From Pseudomonas sp. KUIN-1 (lineage in GTDB: Bacteria; Pseudomonadota; Gammaproteobacteria; Pseudomonadales; Pseudomonadaceae), in assembly GCF_009176725.1 (NCBI RefSeq), contig NZ_AP020337.1:3286001-3350000 (forward strand): 64,000 bases of DNA, given 5' to 3'. This document shows positions 28,505 to 37,271 of this stretch, piece by piece; position 1 is the stretch's first letter; each line of letters opens with the position of its first letter. The notes beneath the pieces were generated by a model, which saw only the letters and a program-made list of their open reading frames with translations, ran no database searches and was not told the DNA's origin. The position numbers were made by a program, and so were the translations under genes.

Positions 28505-29035
28505 ACCCACTCCAGACATGGCTGTCATCGCAGCCACACATCCAAATCGCGAAATCGGACACTCCCGCTGTCTTGAGGACGGCGCGGCATGCACGGTTTT
28601 AAAAGTGATCAACGACATGCAGGAAAGCCTGCGGCCGGGTTTGGCACTTAGCGGTCTGAACGAACTAGCTGTGAGGCGAGTAGTCGGTGCGGAGCAGTGG
28701 CAAGGCGATGCGCCTGTCAATGACAGGGCGAGAGAAGTAAAGGCAACGGCAGGATTGAACAGGCAACATACGTTGAACTCCCTTCCAACGATTCTGCACC
28801 GGGGTCAGCGTTTCAGCGCCCCTGTCACACTGCGCAGGCTGGCGGCATGACACACAGAATCTTGATCACGATTGGTACCATCCGAGGTAAGGGGTAGGCT
28901 GTTGAAACCAAACATAACGGAATCAATTTCGAAAATATAATTCTATTTGGTCATAAGCTAATATTATTATTTCTGATCTAAATTAAATCTAATTATTTAA
29001 AAATAACATTTTCTGCATGAGAAATTTTCCAGATC
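28505..29035. promoter_or_regulatory. Long AT-rich upstream region of the TonB-receptor operon
   Basis: About 530 bases without a supported gene. The part from about 28905 to 29030 is strikingly AT-rich in a GC-rich chromosome, with runs such as ATATAATTCTATTT and TAATATTATTATTTC. It probably holds the operon promoter and regulator sites, giving an unusually long 5' leader of up to ~400 bases. I could not assign a specific regulator. Confidence 0.4.
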
Positions 29036-29062
29036 GAAAAGCCCGGTTATCAAGCCGGGCTT
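29036..29062 (-). terminator. Intrinsic terminator of the DUF3313 gene
   Basis: Inverted repeat AAGCCCGG / CCGGGCTT with an 8-base loop, followed on the minus strand by a short T-run (TTTTC), 13 bases past the DUF3313 stop codon. Confidence 0.75.
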
Positions 29063-29075
29063 CACGCCACATTGC

Positions 29076-29744
29076 CTACTTCGAGAGCAGAAGCTCGACC
29101 AGCTCGTCCGCCCCTCTCGAAATGCCGGCCTGCGCCGCCGACAGACTTCCGAAGGTTGAGCCGATGTCATAGACCTTCGGATACTGCCGGGTGACATAGG
29201 ACGCCAGCAGTTGCGAAGTGGACGCGTCGTAGATCTCGACGGCATAACTCACGGAGCCGGTAAAAGTCCCCTTACGATCTCGGGCCGCCTGAAACAGGTT
29301 ATAAGAGCCCATGCCGATATCGAATCTGGAGAACGTCGACAGCCCGGCGACAGTGGTCTCGGCCCCGGTCAGCGTGAGGCGAATCCTCAACGTACCGCGC
29401 CCCGGCGTGGCGGTGAATCGAAAGTGTCGCCCCAAGGCCTCGGAGAACTTGACCGTCATGTCGTTGGCCAGGGTTATGCGGTCCTTGCGCTCCAGCCCGG
29501 AAAACTGGGCATCCACTCCCGTGTAAATCACCACGGGCTCAAGCATGATTTGATCGTATTTATTCCAGTTGACTGCGGTGGTGTATTTAAACGGTATACG
29601 CCCGGTACTGTCCTGCTCGTTAGGCCGCATTTCGAGCGAGGACTCTATGCCCGAGTAAGGGGACGGTTCGTGGCTGGCACACCCCGCGGCCAGAAATCCC
29701 AACAACAAAAGCACGGACACCTTCATCTGTTTAACGTAGTGCAT
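29076..29744 (-). CDS. DUF3313 family lipoprotein
   Basis: 222 residues. The N-terminus is a lipoprotein signal (VSVLLLLGFLAAGCAS, lipobox LAAGC with the lipidated Cys). The body follows the DUF3313 pattern: YSGIESSLEMRPNEQDSTG, YDQIMLEPVVIYTGVDAQFS, LRIRLTLTGAETTVAGLSTF, YAVEIYDASTSQLLASYVTR and a C-terminal ADELVELLLSK. The function of the family is unknown; it is anchored to an envelope membrane. ATG at 29744 has GGAGAA at the right distance. Single-gene unit with its own terminator. Confidence 0.85.
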   Translation of the reverse strand: MHYVKQMKVSVLLLLGFLAAGCASHEPSPYSGIESSLEMRPNEQDSTGRIPFKYTTAVNWNKYDQIMLEPVVIYTGVDAQFSGLERKDRITLANDMTVKFSEALGRHFRFTATPGRGTLRIRLTLTGAETTVAGLSTFSRFDIGMGSYNLFQAARDRKGTFTGSVSYAVEIYDASTSQLLASYVTRQYPKVYDIGSTFGSLSAAQAGISRGADELVELLLSK

Positions 29745-30240
29745 GGGCAATTCTCCAGCGTGATCAGGTTATTGATATTCAAACGCTCACCGTCCATCAG
29801 GCACGCCTGCAGGCAACGCGCTTGAACAGCATTGTTTGTAGTGAAAATCTCTCAGTTACCTGTTGCGGGCTATCCACAAACGGCGATACCGCATTGCACG
29901 GCATTCAATCGTTCGCTATCTGTTGGCACTGAAAGATGACTCATTCCGTTTGGGCTTTGCCGTCGCTCGTAGCGAAACCGGCAACGCCAAAACTGTACCA
30001 AGGTGTATACTTTTAGACGTTTGCAGAGCGCTCGTCAATCTAAAATGTACACATCGGTATACTTTTGATGGCTTCGAGATCATTGACCTGGAAAGACAGG
30101 GAGCGTGTCAGGTAAGTGGGAGCTAAACCCCCCTTGGATCGGTAGTACTCGAAACCCAAGGCCCGGATGACCGCCACCGCCCATTGTCAGCAAGGTCTTT
30201 TGAGCATAAGGTGTAAAAAACCTATACAAGACTACTAGCG
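29745..30240. promoter_or_regulatory. Regulatory region with paired GTACC dyads before the DCC gene
   Basis: 496 bases with no supported gene. Two 14-bp dyads lie at 29995-30008 (GTACCAAGGTGTAT) and 30047-30060 (GTACACATCGGTAT), start to start 52 bases, copying the arrangement at 13401-13464. A looser inverted repeat CCTTGG...CCAAGG follows around 30133-30160. Confidence 0.5.
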
Positions 30241-30699
30241 ATGTACAAGAAAGTTGAATGGCCGCTGACGCTTTACTTTGATGGTGACTGCCCGCTCTGC
30301 GCTCGAGAAGTCAGAACCCTGCGCGCCCATGCAAAGCCTGAGCGGCTTTTGTTCGTGGATATCCGTGATGACGCCTTTGACGCCACTTCACTGGGATTCA
30401 CACTTGAGGATATGGAGTCGTTACTGCACGCCAGATTCAGCGATGACACGTGGATCAAGGGTCTGGACGCGACACTCTGGAGTTGGCGAGCGGCCGGGCT
30501 GGGTGCATGGGTCGCGCCGCTGTCATGGCGATTCATGAGGCCAGTGTTTAACCTGGGCTACCGGCTTTTCTGCCGCTCGCGCCCTTACCTTGCCTGGCTG
30601 CCCCACCCTGACGGCAGCCGCCGTTGCAGTAGCAACAGCTGTGCGGTCCCGGGCGCAAAACCTGCTTCGGCCAAGCGGACATCCACTACAGAGAAGTAA
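30241..30699 (+). CDS. DCC-family (DUF393) thiol-disulfide oxidoreductase-like protein
   Basis: 152 residues. The family signature YFDGDCPLCAREV at residues ~12-24 contains the CxxC pair in a thioredoxin-like fold, followed by LLFVDIRDDAFD, FTLEDMESLLHARFSDDTWI and FNLGYRLFCRSRPYLAWLP. DCC proteins are presumed redox proteins; the substrate is not known. ATG lies in a weak ribosome-site context. Upstream dyads suggest repressor control. It ends just before a strong bidirectional terminator. Confidence 0.85.
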   Translation: MYKKVEWPLTLYFDGDCPLCAREVRTLRAHAKPERLLFVDIRDDAFDATSLGFTLEDMESLLHARFSDDTWIKGLDATLWSWRAAGLGAWVAPLSWRFMRPVFNLGYRLFCRSRPYLAWLPHPDGSRRCSSNSCAVPGAKPASAKRTSTTEK

Positions 30700-30724
30700 A
30701 CCGGGAATGCATACCGCAGAAACG

Positions 30725-30750
30725 AAAAAAGACGCCTAGGCGTCTTTTTT
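30725..30750. terminator. Bidirectional intrinsic terminator
   Basis: Fully palindromic 26-base element: six A, GACGCC, GGCGTC and six T around a TA centre. It serves the DCC gene on the plus strand and tRNA-Gly/pgsA transcription on the minus strand. Confidence 0.9.
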
Positions 30751-30790
30751 GCTGATTCACAAAGCCCGGAGGGTTCAGTGAATCAATGTT

Positions 30791-30866
<76 letters not shown>

Positions 30867-30932
30867 ATTGTCTTGATGACGGGCGCTATTATAGCGGTTC
30901 AGATAGCGGCGTCAAGCCTTTGATTCAAAAAC

Positions 30933-31493
30933 TTATTTTTTTTCTGAAGTGGTCCTGAGGTGCGGCCACGCGGCTCTCAGGTATTGCACCATGGACCACA
31001 GGGTCAGCCCCGCAGCAATGAGCAGCAGCGCATAGCCGAGAATCACCCACAGGGTGATGGCCGGCGGGTTGCCGAGCAGAATGACCAGCGCGAGCATCTG
31101 CGCCGCCGTCTTCCATTTACCCATATTGGAAACGGCAACCTGCGCACGCGCGCCGATTTCCGCCATCCATTCGCGGAGTGCAGAGATTACGATTTCACGG
31201 CCGATGATCACCGCTGCGGGCAGCGTCAGCCATAGATTGGCATGCGCCTGAACCAGCAGCACCAATGCCACGGCCACCATCAGCTTGTCGGCTACCGGAT
31301 CGAGAAAGGCGCCAAAGGGCGTGCTTTGTTCAAGACGGCGGGCCAGATACCCGTCGAGCCAGTCGGTCGCCGCAGCGAACGCAAAGACTGCACTGGCCGC
31401 CATGTAGCTCCAGTGATAAGGCATGTAGAACAACAAAATGAAGATCGGAATCAGTAAAACGCGTAGTACGGTGATCAGATTAGGGATATTCAT
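30933..31493 (-). CDS. pgsA: CDP-diacylglycerol--glycerol-3-phosphate 3-phosphatidyltransferase
   Basis: 186-residue membrane enzyme that makes phosphatidylglycerol phosphate, the committed step to PG and cardiolipin. It opens with [16 protein letters not shown] and has the CDP-alcohol phosphotransferase motif [20 protein letters not shown] followed by LDPVADKLM, which matches DG-x2-AR-x8-G-x3-D-x3-D. Several hydrophobic segments follow. ATG at 31493 fits the conserved N-terminus. Downstream of uvrC in the gacA-uvrC-pgsA operon. Confidence 0.95.
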   Translation of the reverse strand: MNIPNLITVLRVLLIPIFILLFYMPYHWSYMAASAVFAFAAATDWLDGYLARRLEQSTPFGAFLDPVADKLMVAVALVLLVQAHANLWLTLPAAVIIGREIVISALREWMAEIGARAQVAVSNMGKWKTAAQMLALVILLGNPPAITLWVILGYALLLIAAGLTLWSMVQYLRAAWPHLRTTSEKK

Positions 31494-31525
31494 CGGCACA
31501 ACTGGCTACGAGGTGAACGAGCATT

Positions 31526-33349
31526 CTACTCGCTGTGCAGGTTTGCATAAATCGACTCTGCCAGCTTTTTGCTGATTCCGGGTGCTTTTGCTATTTCATC
31601 GATGCTGGCACGGGACAATTCCTGCAATCCGCCGAAATGTTTGAGCAGATCACGACGCCGGGTCGGCCCGACACCCGCCACGCCCTCAAGGGTCGATGTG
31701 CGCCGGGTCTTGCCGCGGCGGGCACGGTGGCCGGTGATTGCGAAACGGTGTGCCTCGTCGCGAATCTGCTGGATAAGGTGCAGGGCCGGAGAGTCGCCGG
31801 GCAGCGTGAATTCATGCGCTGAGTCGTTCAGGTACAACGTCTCGAAACCGGCCTTGCGCGTGGTGCCCTTGGCAACACCGAGCAGGATGAGCTCAGGAAC
31901 CTGTAATTCATTGAGCACGTCGCGCGCCATGGACATCTGCCCCTTGCCGCCGTCCACCAGCAGCACGTCAGGCAACTTGCCCTCCCCGGCCTTGATGCGG
32001 CTGTAACGTCGGGTCAACGCCTGGTGCATGGCGGCGTAGTCGTCGCCCGCCGTCACGCCTTCGATATTGAAACGCCGGTAATCGGACTTGATCGGGCCTT
32101 CGGGGCCGAACACCACGCACGACGCTACGGTCGCCTCACCGCTGGAGTGGCTGATGTCGTAGCATTCCAGGCGCATTGGCGGGTCTTCGAGACCCAGCAC
32201 CTTGGCCAGCGCTTCGAACCGCGACGCAACATGCTGACGGTTGGCCAGCCGCGCGGTCAGCGCCTGCTCGGCATTGGTGACCGCCATTTGCTGCCAGCGC
32301 GCCCGCGTGCCGCGCACGCGATGACTGATGACCATCTCGACGCCGCGCAGCTCTTCGACGGCGTCGACGAACGCAGGGAAATCGTCGTTGATGACATTGA
32401 CGATGACTTCGCCGGGCAGCTCACGGTCGATGCCGCCGAGAAAATACTGAGCCAGGAATGCCGACATCACTTCGCCGACCTCCTCTTCTATGCCCACCTG
32501 CGGGAAGAAGTTCTTGCTGCCCAGCACCCGCCCGCCCCGCACGCTGATCAGGTGCACGCAGGCACCGCCAGGGTTGACGAACGCGGCGACCACATCGACA
32601 TCGCCGGTGCCGCCATCCATGCTTTGCTGATCCTGGACGCGGCGCAACAAGGCCACCTGATCACGCAACTCGGCTGCGCGTTCGAAATCGAGCGCCATCG
32701 CGGCTTTTTCCATCGACGCGTTCAGCTCGTCGCTCAGGGCATTGCTGCGCCCTTCGAGGAACATTACCGAGTGACGCACGTCTTCGGCATACACCTCAGG
32801 CTCGACCAGCCCGACACACGGCCCTTTGCAGCGTTTGATCTGATATTGCAGGCAAGGACGCGTGCGGTTCTTGAAGTAGCTGTCCTCGCACTGCCGCACC
32901 TGGAAAGTCTTCTGCAGCAGGCTGAGGCTCTCGCGAATCGCGCCGGCACTCGGGTAAGGCCCGAAATAACGACCCTTGGCCTTCTTGGTGCCACGATGAA
33001 TGCTCAGCCGCGGAAAGGCGTTGTCGGACAGAAACACATAGGGATAGGACTTATCGTCACGCAGGAGAATGTTGTACGGGGGCCGCCACTCCTTGATGAG
33101 GGTCTGCTCCAGCAACAACGCTTCGGTTTCGTTGCCCGTGATGGTGGTTTCGATCTGGGCGATGCGCGACACCAGCGCTCCGGTCTTGGGCGCGTGTCCG
33201 GTCTTGCGGAAGTAGCTGGCAAGACGCTTCTTGAGGTTCTTGGCCTTGCCGACGTAAAGCAGTGTGGCTTCGGCGTCGAACATACGGTAGACGCCGGGGC
33301 GACCGCTACAGGTCGCGAGAAATGCACTTGGATCAAATGTCTGGGTCAT
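31526..33349 (-). CDS. uvrC: Excinuclease ABC subunit C
   Basis: 607 residues, full length. N-terminal GIY-YIG nuclease domain ([20 protein letters not shown]), then a cysteine cluster ([25 protein letters not shown]), a UVR motif ([20 protein letters not shown]), the RNase H-like UvrC domain ([31 protein letters not shown]) and C-terminal helix-hairpin-helix motifs ([19 protein letters not shown]). It makes the dual incisions in nucleotide-excision repair. Start lies 2 bases after the gacA stop, so it is co-transcribed. Confidence 0.97.
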   Translation of the reverse strand: MTQTFDPSAFLATCSGRPGVYRMFDAEATLLYVGKAKNLKKRLASYFRKTGHAPKTGALVSRIAQIETTITGNETEALLLEQTLIKEWRPPYNILLRDDKSYPYVFLSDNAFPRLSIHRGTKKAKGRYFGPYPSAGAIRESLSLLQKTFQVRQCEDSYFKNRTRPCLQYQIKRCKGPCVGLVEPEVYAEDVRHSVMFLEGRSNALSDELNASMEKAAMALDFERAAELRDQVALLRRVQDQQSMDGGTGDVDVVAAFVNPGGACVHLISVRGGRVLGSKNFFPQVGIEEEVGEVMSAFLAQYFLGGIDRELPGEVIVNVINDDFPAFVDAVEELRGVEMVISHRVRGTRARWQQMAVTNAEQALTARLANRQHVASRFEALAKVLGLEDPPMRLECYDISHSSGEATVASCVVFGPEGPIKSDYRRFNIEGVTAGDDYAAMHQALTRRYSRIKAGEGKLPDVLLVDGGKGQMSMARDVLNELQVPELILLGVAKGTTRKAGFETLYLNDSAHEFTLPGDSPALHLIQQIRDEAHRFAITGHRARRGKTRRTSTLEGVAGVGPTRRRDLLKHFGGLQELSRASIDEIAKAPGISKKLAESIYANLHSE

Positions 33350-33351
33350 GT

Positions 33352-33996
33352 TCAGGCGCTGGCATCAACCATGCCGTGACGTACAGCGAGCAAAGCCAGT
33401 TCAACATCACTGCTGATCGAGAGCTTTTCAAAGATACGGTATCGGTAGGTATTAACGGTTTTCGGTGACAGGCACAGCTTGTCCGAGATGGTCTGGACTT
33501 TCTGACAGCCAACAATCATCAGGGCAATCTGGATCTCGCGCTCGGACAGCAGATCGAACGGCGAATTGTTGACCTGCGGCTGAAATGACTTCAATGCCAG
33601 TTGCTGGGCAATCTGCGGGCTGATGTAACGCTGACCGGCAAACACCAGGCGAATGGCCTGGACCATTTCAGCGAGCCCGGCGCCCTTGGTCATGTAACCG
33701 GCAGCGCCGGCCTGCAGCAAACGGGTCGGGAAAGGATCTTCTTCACAGACGGTGACAGCGACGACCTTGATATCCGGGTGGCTGCGCAGCATCTTGCGCG
33801 TCGCTTCCAGACCTCCGATACCCGGCATCTTGACGTCCATCAGCACGACGTCCGGCTTGAGCTCGCGCGCTTTTTTCAGGGATTCCTCGCCGGAATCGGC
33901 CTGTCCGACAACCTGCAGACCATCAATGTCGGCCAGCATGCGTGTGATGCCTGTCCGGACAAGATCATGGTCATCGACAACTAGCACCTTAATCAA
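33352..33996 (-). CDS. gacA: Response regulator GacA
   Basis: 214 residues. The receiver domain has the acidic pocket DD at residues 8-9, phospho-acceptor Asp54 in [10 protein letters not shown] and the switch Thr in [10 protein letters not shown]; the C-terminus is a LuxR-type HTH ([36 protein letters not shown]). GacA with GacS drives the small RNAs that control virulence and secondary metabolism. The conserved protein start ([20 protein letters not shown]) dictates a TTG start at 33996, with GAGGTG upstream. First gene of the gacA-uvrC-pgsA cluster. Confidence 0.97.
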   Translation of the reverse strand: MIKVLVVDDHDLVRTGITRMLADIDGLQVVGQADSGEESLKKARELKPDVVLMDVKMPGIGGLEATRKMLRSHPDIKVVAVTVCEEDPFPTRLLQAGAAGYMTKGAGLAEMVQAIRLVFAGQRYISPQIAQQLALKSFQPQVNNSPFDLLSEREIQIALMIVGCQKVQTISDKLCLSPKTVNTYRYRIFEKLSISSDVELALLAVRHGMVDASA

Positions 33997-34165
33997 GCAG
34001 ACACCTCGCGCAACGGTCATAACGAATGCCAATCACCATAACAAAAACAACGAGACAGACCTAGCACTGCGAACACCGTCTCACATCAATATGATGGCAG
34101 GCGCATCCGGGAGGGCTGCAAAAATCTCGACAGGACGGCGGAGCCGCGCGCGTCCCGGTCTTGTA

Positions 34166-34528
34166 TCAGTTACCCGAAGGAAGCTTTGCAGTGCCCGGTG
34201 ATGGCGCCGACAGCTCGGCAATTGTGGTGGTCAGGCGTCTGATAGCGTCCTGATCTTCCTTGCCCAGCACCCGGTAATTGCCCAGGATCTTTTCTTCGAT
34301 GAGACTGAGATTGTCGATCTGCACCGGCATTCGCGTCCCCGTTAACACATAGAGCACGTCAACACCTTTGGCCGCAACCGCAGCCAGGTAATCGGCCTTG
34401 GGCGCGCGATCGCCATTTTCATACTTACCCTGTGCGTTGGCCTCGACCCCTCCTATTTCGCCAAATGTACGCTGAGACATCCTCAGGCGCTCTCTTTCCT
34501 TTCTCAGCCGGCAACCGATTCCACTCAT
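34166..34528 (-). CDS. Small XRE-family (phage-type) repressor
   Basis: 120 residues. HTH_XRE domain at residues ~5-65 (IGCRLRKERERLRMSQRTFG, GGVEANAQGKYENGDRAPKA, VDVLYVLTGTRMP), then a short helical tail with no S24 peptidase domain, so not SOS-cleavable. ATG at 34528 has AGGA upstream, although at a long distance; an in-frame ATG at 34555 is the alternative. It is divergent from a small Cro-like gene with operator-like repeats between, the layout of a phage immunity switch, but no other phage gene is near. Confidence 0.8.
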   Translation of the reverse strand: MSGIGCRLRKERERLRMSQRTFGEIGGVEANAQGKYENGDRAPKADYLAAVAAKGVDVLYVLTGTRMPVQIDNLSLIEEKILGNYRVLGKEDQDAIRRLTTTIAELSAPSPGTAKLPSGN

Positions 34529-34609
34529 TTGAACATATGATCCTGTCGAAGCCATCCTAACGAATGTTAGAATCCTGCGGAATTGAATAGATTTGAACGG
34601 TTTTGAACT
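34529..34609. promoter_or_regulatory. Divergent operator region of the XRE/Cro-like pair
   Basis: Contains the perfect dyad CTAAC-GAAT-GTTAG (34557-34570) and TTTGAAC boxes at 34592 and 34602 (10 bases, one helical turn apart); a further TTTGAAC at 34528 overlaps the repressor start. These are probable binding sites for one or both regulators. Confidence 0.5.
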
Positions 34610-34843
34610 ATGCCCGGAATACGTAGCGCCGCACAAGCCAAGGCCTGGCTGGACCAACAGGGCAAATCTGTTCAGGAGTTCGCTCGTGAAAATTGCATTG
34701 ATCCGGCGACCACTTACCAGGTACTGGCAGGACGCAAGAAAGGAAGGCGTGGTGAAGCGCATAAGGTAGCTGTACTGCTGGGCATGAAAATCGGGACGAT
34801 CCCGAACTCGGAAGCCCTGCATGAAGAAGCACGTGAAGAATAG
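34610..34843 (+). CDS. Small Cro-like/phage-type DNA-binding protein
   Basis: 77 residues rich in basic residues. The first half reads as a helix-turn-helix (AKAWLDQQGKSVQEFARENC, IDPATTYQVLAGRKKGRRGE), the second as a dimer helix (AHKVAVLLGMKIG). It resembles small DNA-binding proteins found next to phage repressors in Pseudomonas. No ribosome-binding site precedes the ATG, which follows a TTTGAAC box directly, so translation may be leaderless or weak. Confidence 0.7.
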   Translation: MPGIRSAAQAKAWLDQQGKSVQEFARENCIDPATTYQVLAGRKKGRRGEAHKVAVLLGMKIGTIPNSEALHEEAREE

Positions 34844-35093
34844 CCGTTATTGGCTGGCGACAACGCATCCCGGTCAAAACGCCAAAGCCGTTGCCTGATT
34901 AAGGTATACAGGGTTGCAGGTAAAATAGCTCGCCCGGATACCGCATGCCATCAACCGTTGAGCGGTTCGCTGTCGCTACAGAGAATCCATCTGCCTGCGT
35001 TCGCAAAAATCGATAATCCCGCTGATTGAATTTTCCAATTGAAGGCGCCTGCTTTCCTGAAGTAAGCTTGCGCTCATTCTATGGAGACTCACC
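34844..35093 (+). promoter_or_regulatory. Promoter region of the aroF leader transcript
   Basis: 250 bases with no gene. A sigma-70-like element may lie around 34885-34925 (TTGCCTG, then TAAAAT), which would give a leader RNA of about 170 bases before the first leader peptide. Promoter position not certain. Confidence 0.3.
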
Positions 35094-35234
35094 ATGCTGC
35101 AATCCACTTCACTGCTACTCGACGTTGCTACCGGCATTACTTGCCGTGCACGCGCCGTGGCTGTGCAGATGGCTTCGGTGAACGCATCCGTTGATTCTTA
35201 TTATGGGTATTGGTTTAGCCACTGGCGCGCCTGA
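35094..35234 (+). CDS. Leader peptide 1 of aroF (aromatic-rich)
   Basis: 46-codon ORF with a strong ribosome site (GGAG, 7 bases before ATG). The C-terminal part reads SVDSYYGYWFSHWRA, so three Tyr, two Trp and one Phe codons fall within 9 codons near the stop. A hairpin (ATGGGTAT at 35203-35210 with ATACCCAT at 35234-35241) overlaps these codons and an intrinsic terminator lies 50 bases past the stop. This is the geometry of a ribosome-mediated attenuator: stalling at scarce charged aromatic tRNA would disturb the first hairpin and alter terminator formation upstream of DAHP synthase. Confidence 0.75.
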   Translation: MLQSTSLLLDVATGITCRARAVAVQMASVNASVDSYYGYWFSHWRA

Positions 35235-35284
35235 TACCCATCCGGCGCCCACGTTAAGGGGACGCCAACCAGAGAATTCTCTAA

Positions 35285-35321
35285 CCCCCGGTCGGCTTCC
35301 CGACCGGGGGTTTTGTTTTTT
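35285..35321 (+). terminator. Attenuator terminator upstream of aroF
   Basis: Perfect 11-bp GC-rich stem CCCCCGGTCGG / CCGACCGGGGG with a CTTC loop, followed by TTTTGTTTTTT. A terminator of this strength lying 270 bases before aroF, in the same direction and after a tiny ORF, is only sensible as a regulated attenuator. Confidence 0.88.
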
Positions 35322-35396
35322 CAGGGAAACGTATTTCAACGGTCTGTTCCAGAACAGCCTTAAACAATCAACCTGCATCGCATCAAGGATCACGAC

Positions 35397-35549
35397 ATGA
35401 ACTACGCCACTTATTACCGTAACGACATCGATTTTGCCTGGCGATTTAGCCACCTCCGTTCGGGACAGCCTGCCGCCTCCGTTCGGTCACTGCCAGGTGG
35501 CAAGCACATACCCCCGGTTCTAGAAGCCCTTTGTCGAACACCCCAATAG
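35397..35549 (+). CDS. Second leader ORF of aroF (aromatic-rich)
   Basis: 50-codon ORF with AAGGA 8 bases before ATG, placed after the attenuator and 41 bases before the aroF start. Its first 19 residues read MNYATYYRNDIDFAWRFSH: three Tyr, two Phe and one Trp. The tail FSHLRS resembles FSHWRA in leader peptide 1, and both share the DNA motif TTTAGCCAC. A 6-bp hairpin GCGGGA/TCCCGC (35557-35571) sits between its stop and the aroF ribosome site. It may add a translational layer of control, or be a duplicated leader. Not a family I know. Confidence 0.5.
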   Translation: MNYATYYRNDIDFAWRFSHLRSGQPAASVRSLPGGKHIPPVLEALCRTPQ

Positions 35550-35590
35550 GGTCTGCGCGGGAGCGTCCCGCCAGCCCAGGAAGCCAGAAC

Positions 35591-36673
35591 ATGAATTCGT
35601 CCGTTGCCGTAAACCCGTCCGATCTGTCCAGCCATGCCGTCAAACTGGCGGACAACAGCCCCGCCTCGAAACGCCTGCCAGGTACTCTGGAATTGAAGAT
35701 GCGTCTGCCCCTCGACGCAGCGCTCACCGAACAGGTTGCCGGCCATCGCCGCGCCGTACGTGCCATCCTTGAAGGTCAAGACTCGCGACTGCTGGTCATC
35801 GTCGGCCCCTGCTCCATCCACGACCCTCGATCCGCCCTTGAATACGCTGAGCGACTGGCCGGCCTTGCCGCACAAGTCAGTGATCAGATGCTGCTGGTAA
35901 TGCGCGCCTACGTCGAAAAACCGCGCACGACGGTGGGCTGGAAAGGCCTGGCTTACGATCCGCGCCTTGACGGCAGTGACGACATGGCCGAGGGCCTGAC
36001 GCTGTCGCGGCAATTGATGCTGAAGATGCTGGGCCTGGGCCTGCCGATCGCCACCGAGATACTGCAACCCATGGCGGCGGGCTACTTCGACGACCTGCTC
36101 AGTTGGGTCGCGATTGGCGCTCGCACCACCGAATCGCAGATCCATCGGGAAATGGCCAGCGGCCTGCCCATGGCCGTCGGGTTCAAGAACGGTACTGACG
36201 GCGGCGTAACGGTGGCCAGCGATGCGATGCGCTCGGCTGCGCATCCACATCGCCACTTTGGCATGGACGGTCATGGCCACCCGGCGATTATCGAGACGCA
36301 AGGCAATCCGGATACGCACATCGTGCTACGCGGCGGCCACGGCGGGCCCAATTACGATCGCCAGAGTGTGGCCAAGGTGCAGGCGAGCCTGAGCAAGAAT
36401 AATGTCGCGTCGCGAATCATGGTCGATTGCAGCCACGCCAACAGCGGCAAGGACCCCTTGCGTCAGCCAGGTGTGTTCGAGGATGTGCTGGAACAGCGCT
36501 TGTCAGGCAACACCTCGCTGATCGGCATGATGATCGAGAGCCACCTGTTCGATGGCTGCCAGGCATTGGGCGGGACGCTGCAGTACGGCGTTTCGGTCAC
36601 CGATGGCTGCCTTGGCTGGGAAGGCACCGAACGCCTGCTGCGTCGCGCGGTTGACCGTCTGCGTTACAGATAA
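35591..36673 (+). CDS. aroF: 3-deoxy-7-phosphoheptulonate (DAHP) synthase, class I
   Basis: 360 residues, AroFGH type. It condenses phosphoenolpyruvate and erythrose-4-phosphate, the first step of the shikimate pathway. Motifs: LLVIVGPCSIHDPRSALEYA, MLLVMRAYVEKPRTTVGWKG, ARTTESQIHREMASGLPMAV, GFKNGTDGG, HIVLRGGHGGPNYD, IMVDCSHANSGKD and GMMIESHLFDG. ATG at 35591 has AGGA upstream; the frame further upstream is not family-like. The leader with mainly Tyr codons suggests a Tyr-responsive isozyme, but the allosteric type cannot be told by eye. Confidence 0.93.
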   Translation: MNSSVAVNPSDLSSHAVKLADNSPASKRLPGTLELKMRLPLDAALTEQVAGHRRAVRAILEGQDSRLLVIVGPCSIHDPRSALEYAERLAGLAAQVSDQMLLVMRAYVEKPRTTVGWKGLAYDPRLDGSDDMAEGLTLSRQLMLKMLGLGLPIATEILQPMAAGYFDDLLSWVAIGARTTESQIHREMASGLPMAVGFKNGTDGGVTVASDAMRSAAHPHRHFGMDGHGHPAIIETQGNPDTHIVLRGGHGGPNYDRQSVAKVQASLSKNNVASRIMVDCSHANSGKDPLRQPGVFEDVLEQRLSGNTSLIGMMIESHLFDGCQALGGTLQYGVSVTDGCLGWEGTERLLRRAVDRLRYR

Positions 36674-36754
36674 ACAGAGCGAAGGAACTTTGTCGGGAAA
36701 TACCGCACTGAATCCGGTAGGCTGTTTCTTTTTTTTCACAGGAGATTATTCCCC

Positions 36755-37036
36755 ATGGCTAAAGCCACTGCCCGCCACATCCTTGTTTCGAGCGAAGAAA
36801 AATGCAACGAACTCAAGGCGCAGATCGAAGGCGGCGCTGATTTCGCAGAAATCGCCAAAGCCAATTCCAGCTGCCCGTCGAGCCGTCAAGGCGGTGACCT
36901 GGGTTCGTTCGGTCCAGGCCAGATGGTCAAGGAATTCGACACTGTCGTATTCAGCGCTCCGGTGAACACCGTTCAGGGTCCGGTAAAAACCCAATTCGGC
37001 TATCACCTGCTGGAAGTGACCAGCCGTCAGGACTGA
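36755..37036 (+). CDS. ppiC: Parvulin-type peptidyl-prolyl cis-trans isomerase
   Basis: 93 residues, a single cytoplasmic parvulin (rotamase) domain covering the whole protein: ARHILVSSEEKCNELKAQI, GADFAEIAKANSSCPSSRQG, GDLGSFGPGQMVKEFDTVVF, GPVKTQFGYHLLEVTSR. No signal peptide, hence PpiC-like and cytoplasmic. ATG has CAGGAG upstream. A second paralogue lies at 44150. Followed by a terminator. Confidence 0.92.
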   Translation: MAKATARHILVSSEEKCNELKAQIEGGADFAEIAKANSSCPSSRQGGDLGSFGPGQMVKEFDTVVFSAPVNTVQGPVKTQFGYHLLEVTSRQD

Positions 37037-37057
37037 TCCTGCCGCGCCGGGTGCCAG

Positions 37058-37085
37058 ACGGCTCATCTTCGGATGGGCCGTTTTT
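37058..37085 (+). terminator. Intrinsic terminator after ppiC
   Basis: Stem ACGGCTCATC / GATGGGCCGT (one G-T pair) closed by a TTCG tetraloop and followed by TTTTT, 22 bases past the ppiC stop. Confidence 0.85.
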
Positions 37086-37271
37086 GTATGTGGCCGTTTT
37101 CAACAATACAGTGACCCGGCATGCGCGCCGTGGCTTGGCGAAGCGGCCATTTGTCTGTAGAAGATAGCGCGATGCAGAGCCATGAGCTCTGCCATGTTTT
37201 TTGTCACCGCTGCACAGCCAGTCGCCTTTAACCCTGACGTTCGCTTGCGAACGTCAGTCAGGATTCGAGTC

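Noticed and set aside
29863..30126. 87-codon plus-strand frame before the DCC gene
   Set aside because: It runs through the operator dyads and has no motif or ribosome site; judged non-coding.
32024..33379. Plus-strand open frame of 451 codons opposite uvrC
   Set aside because: Shadow of uvrC; no domain-like sequence.
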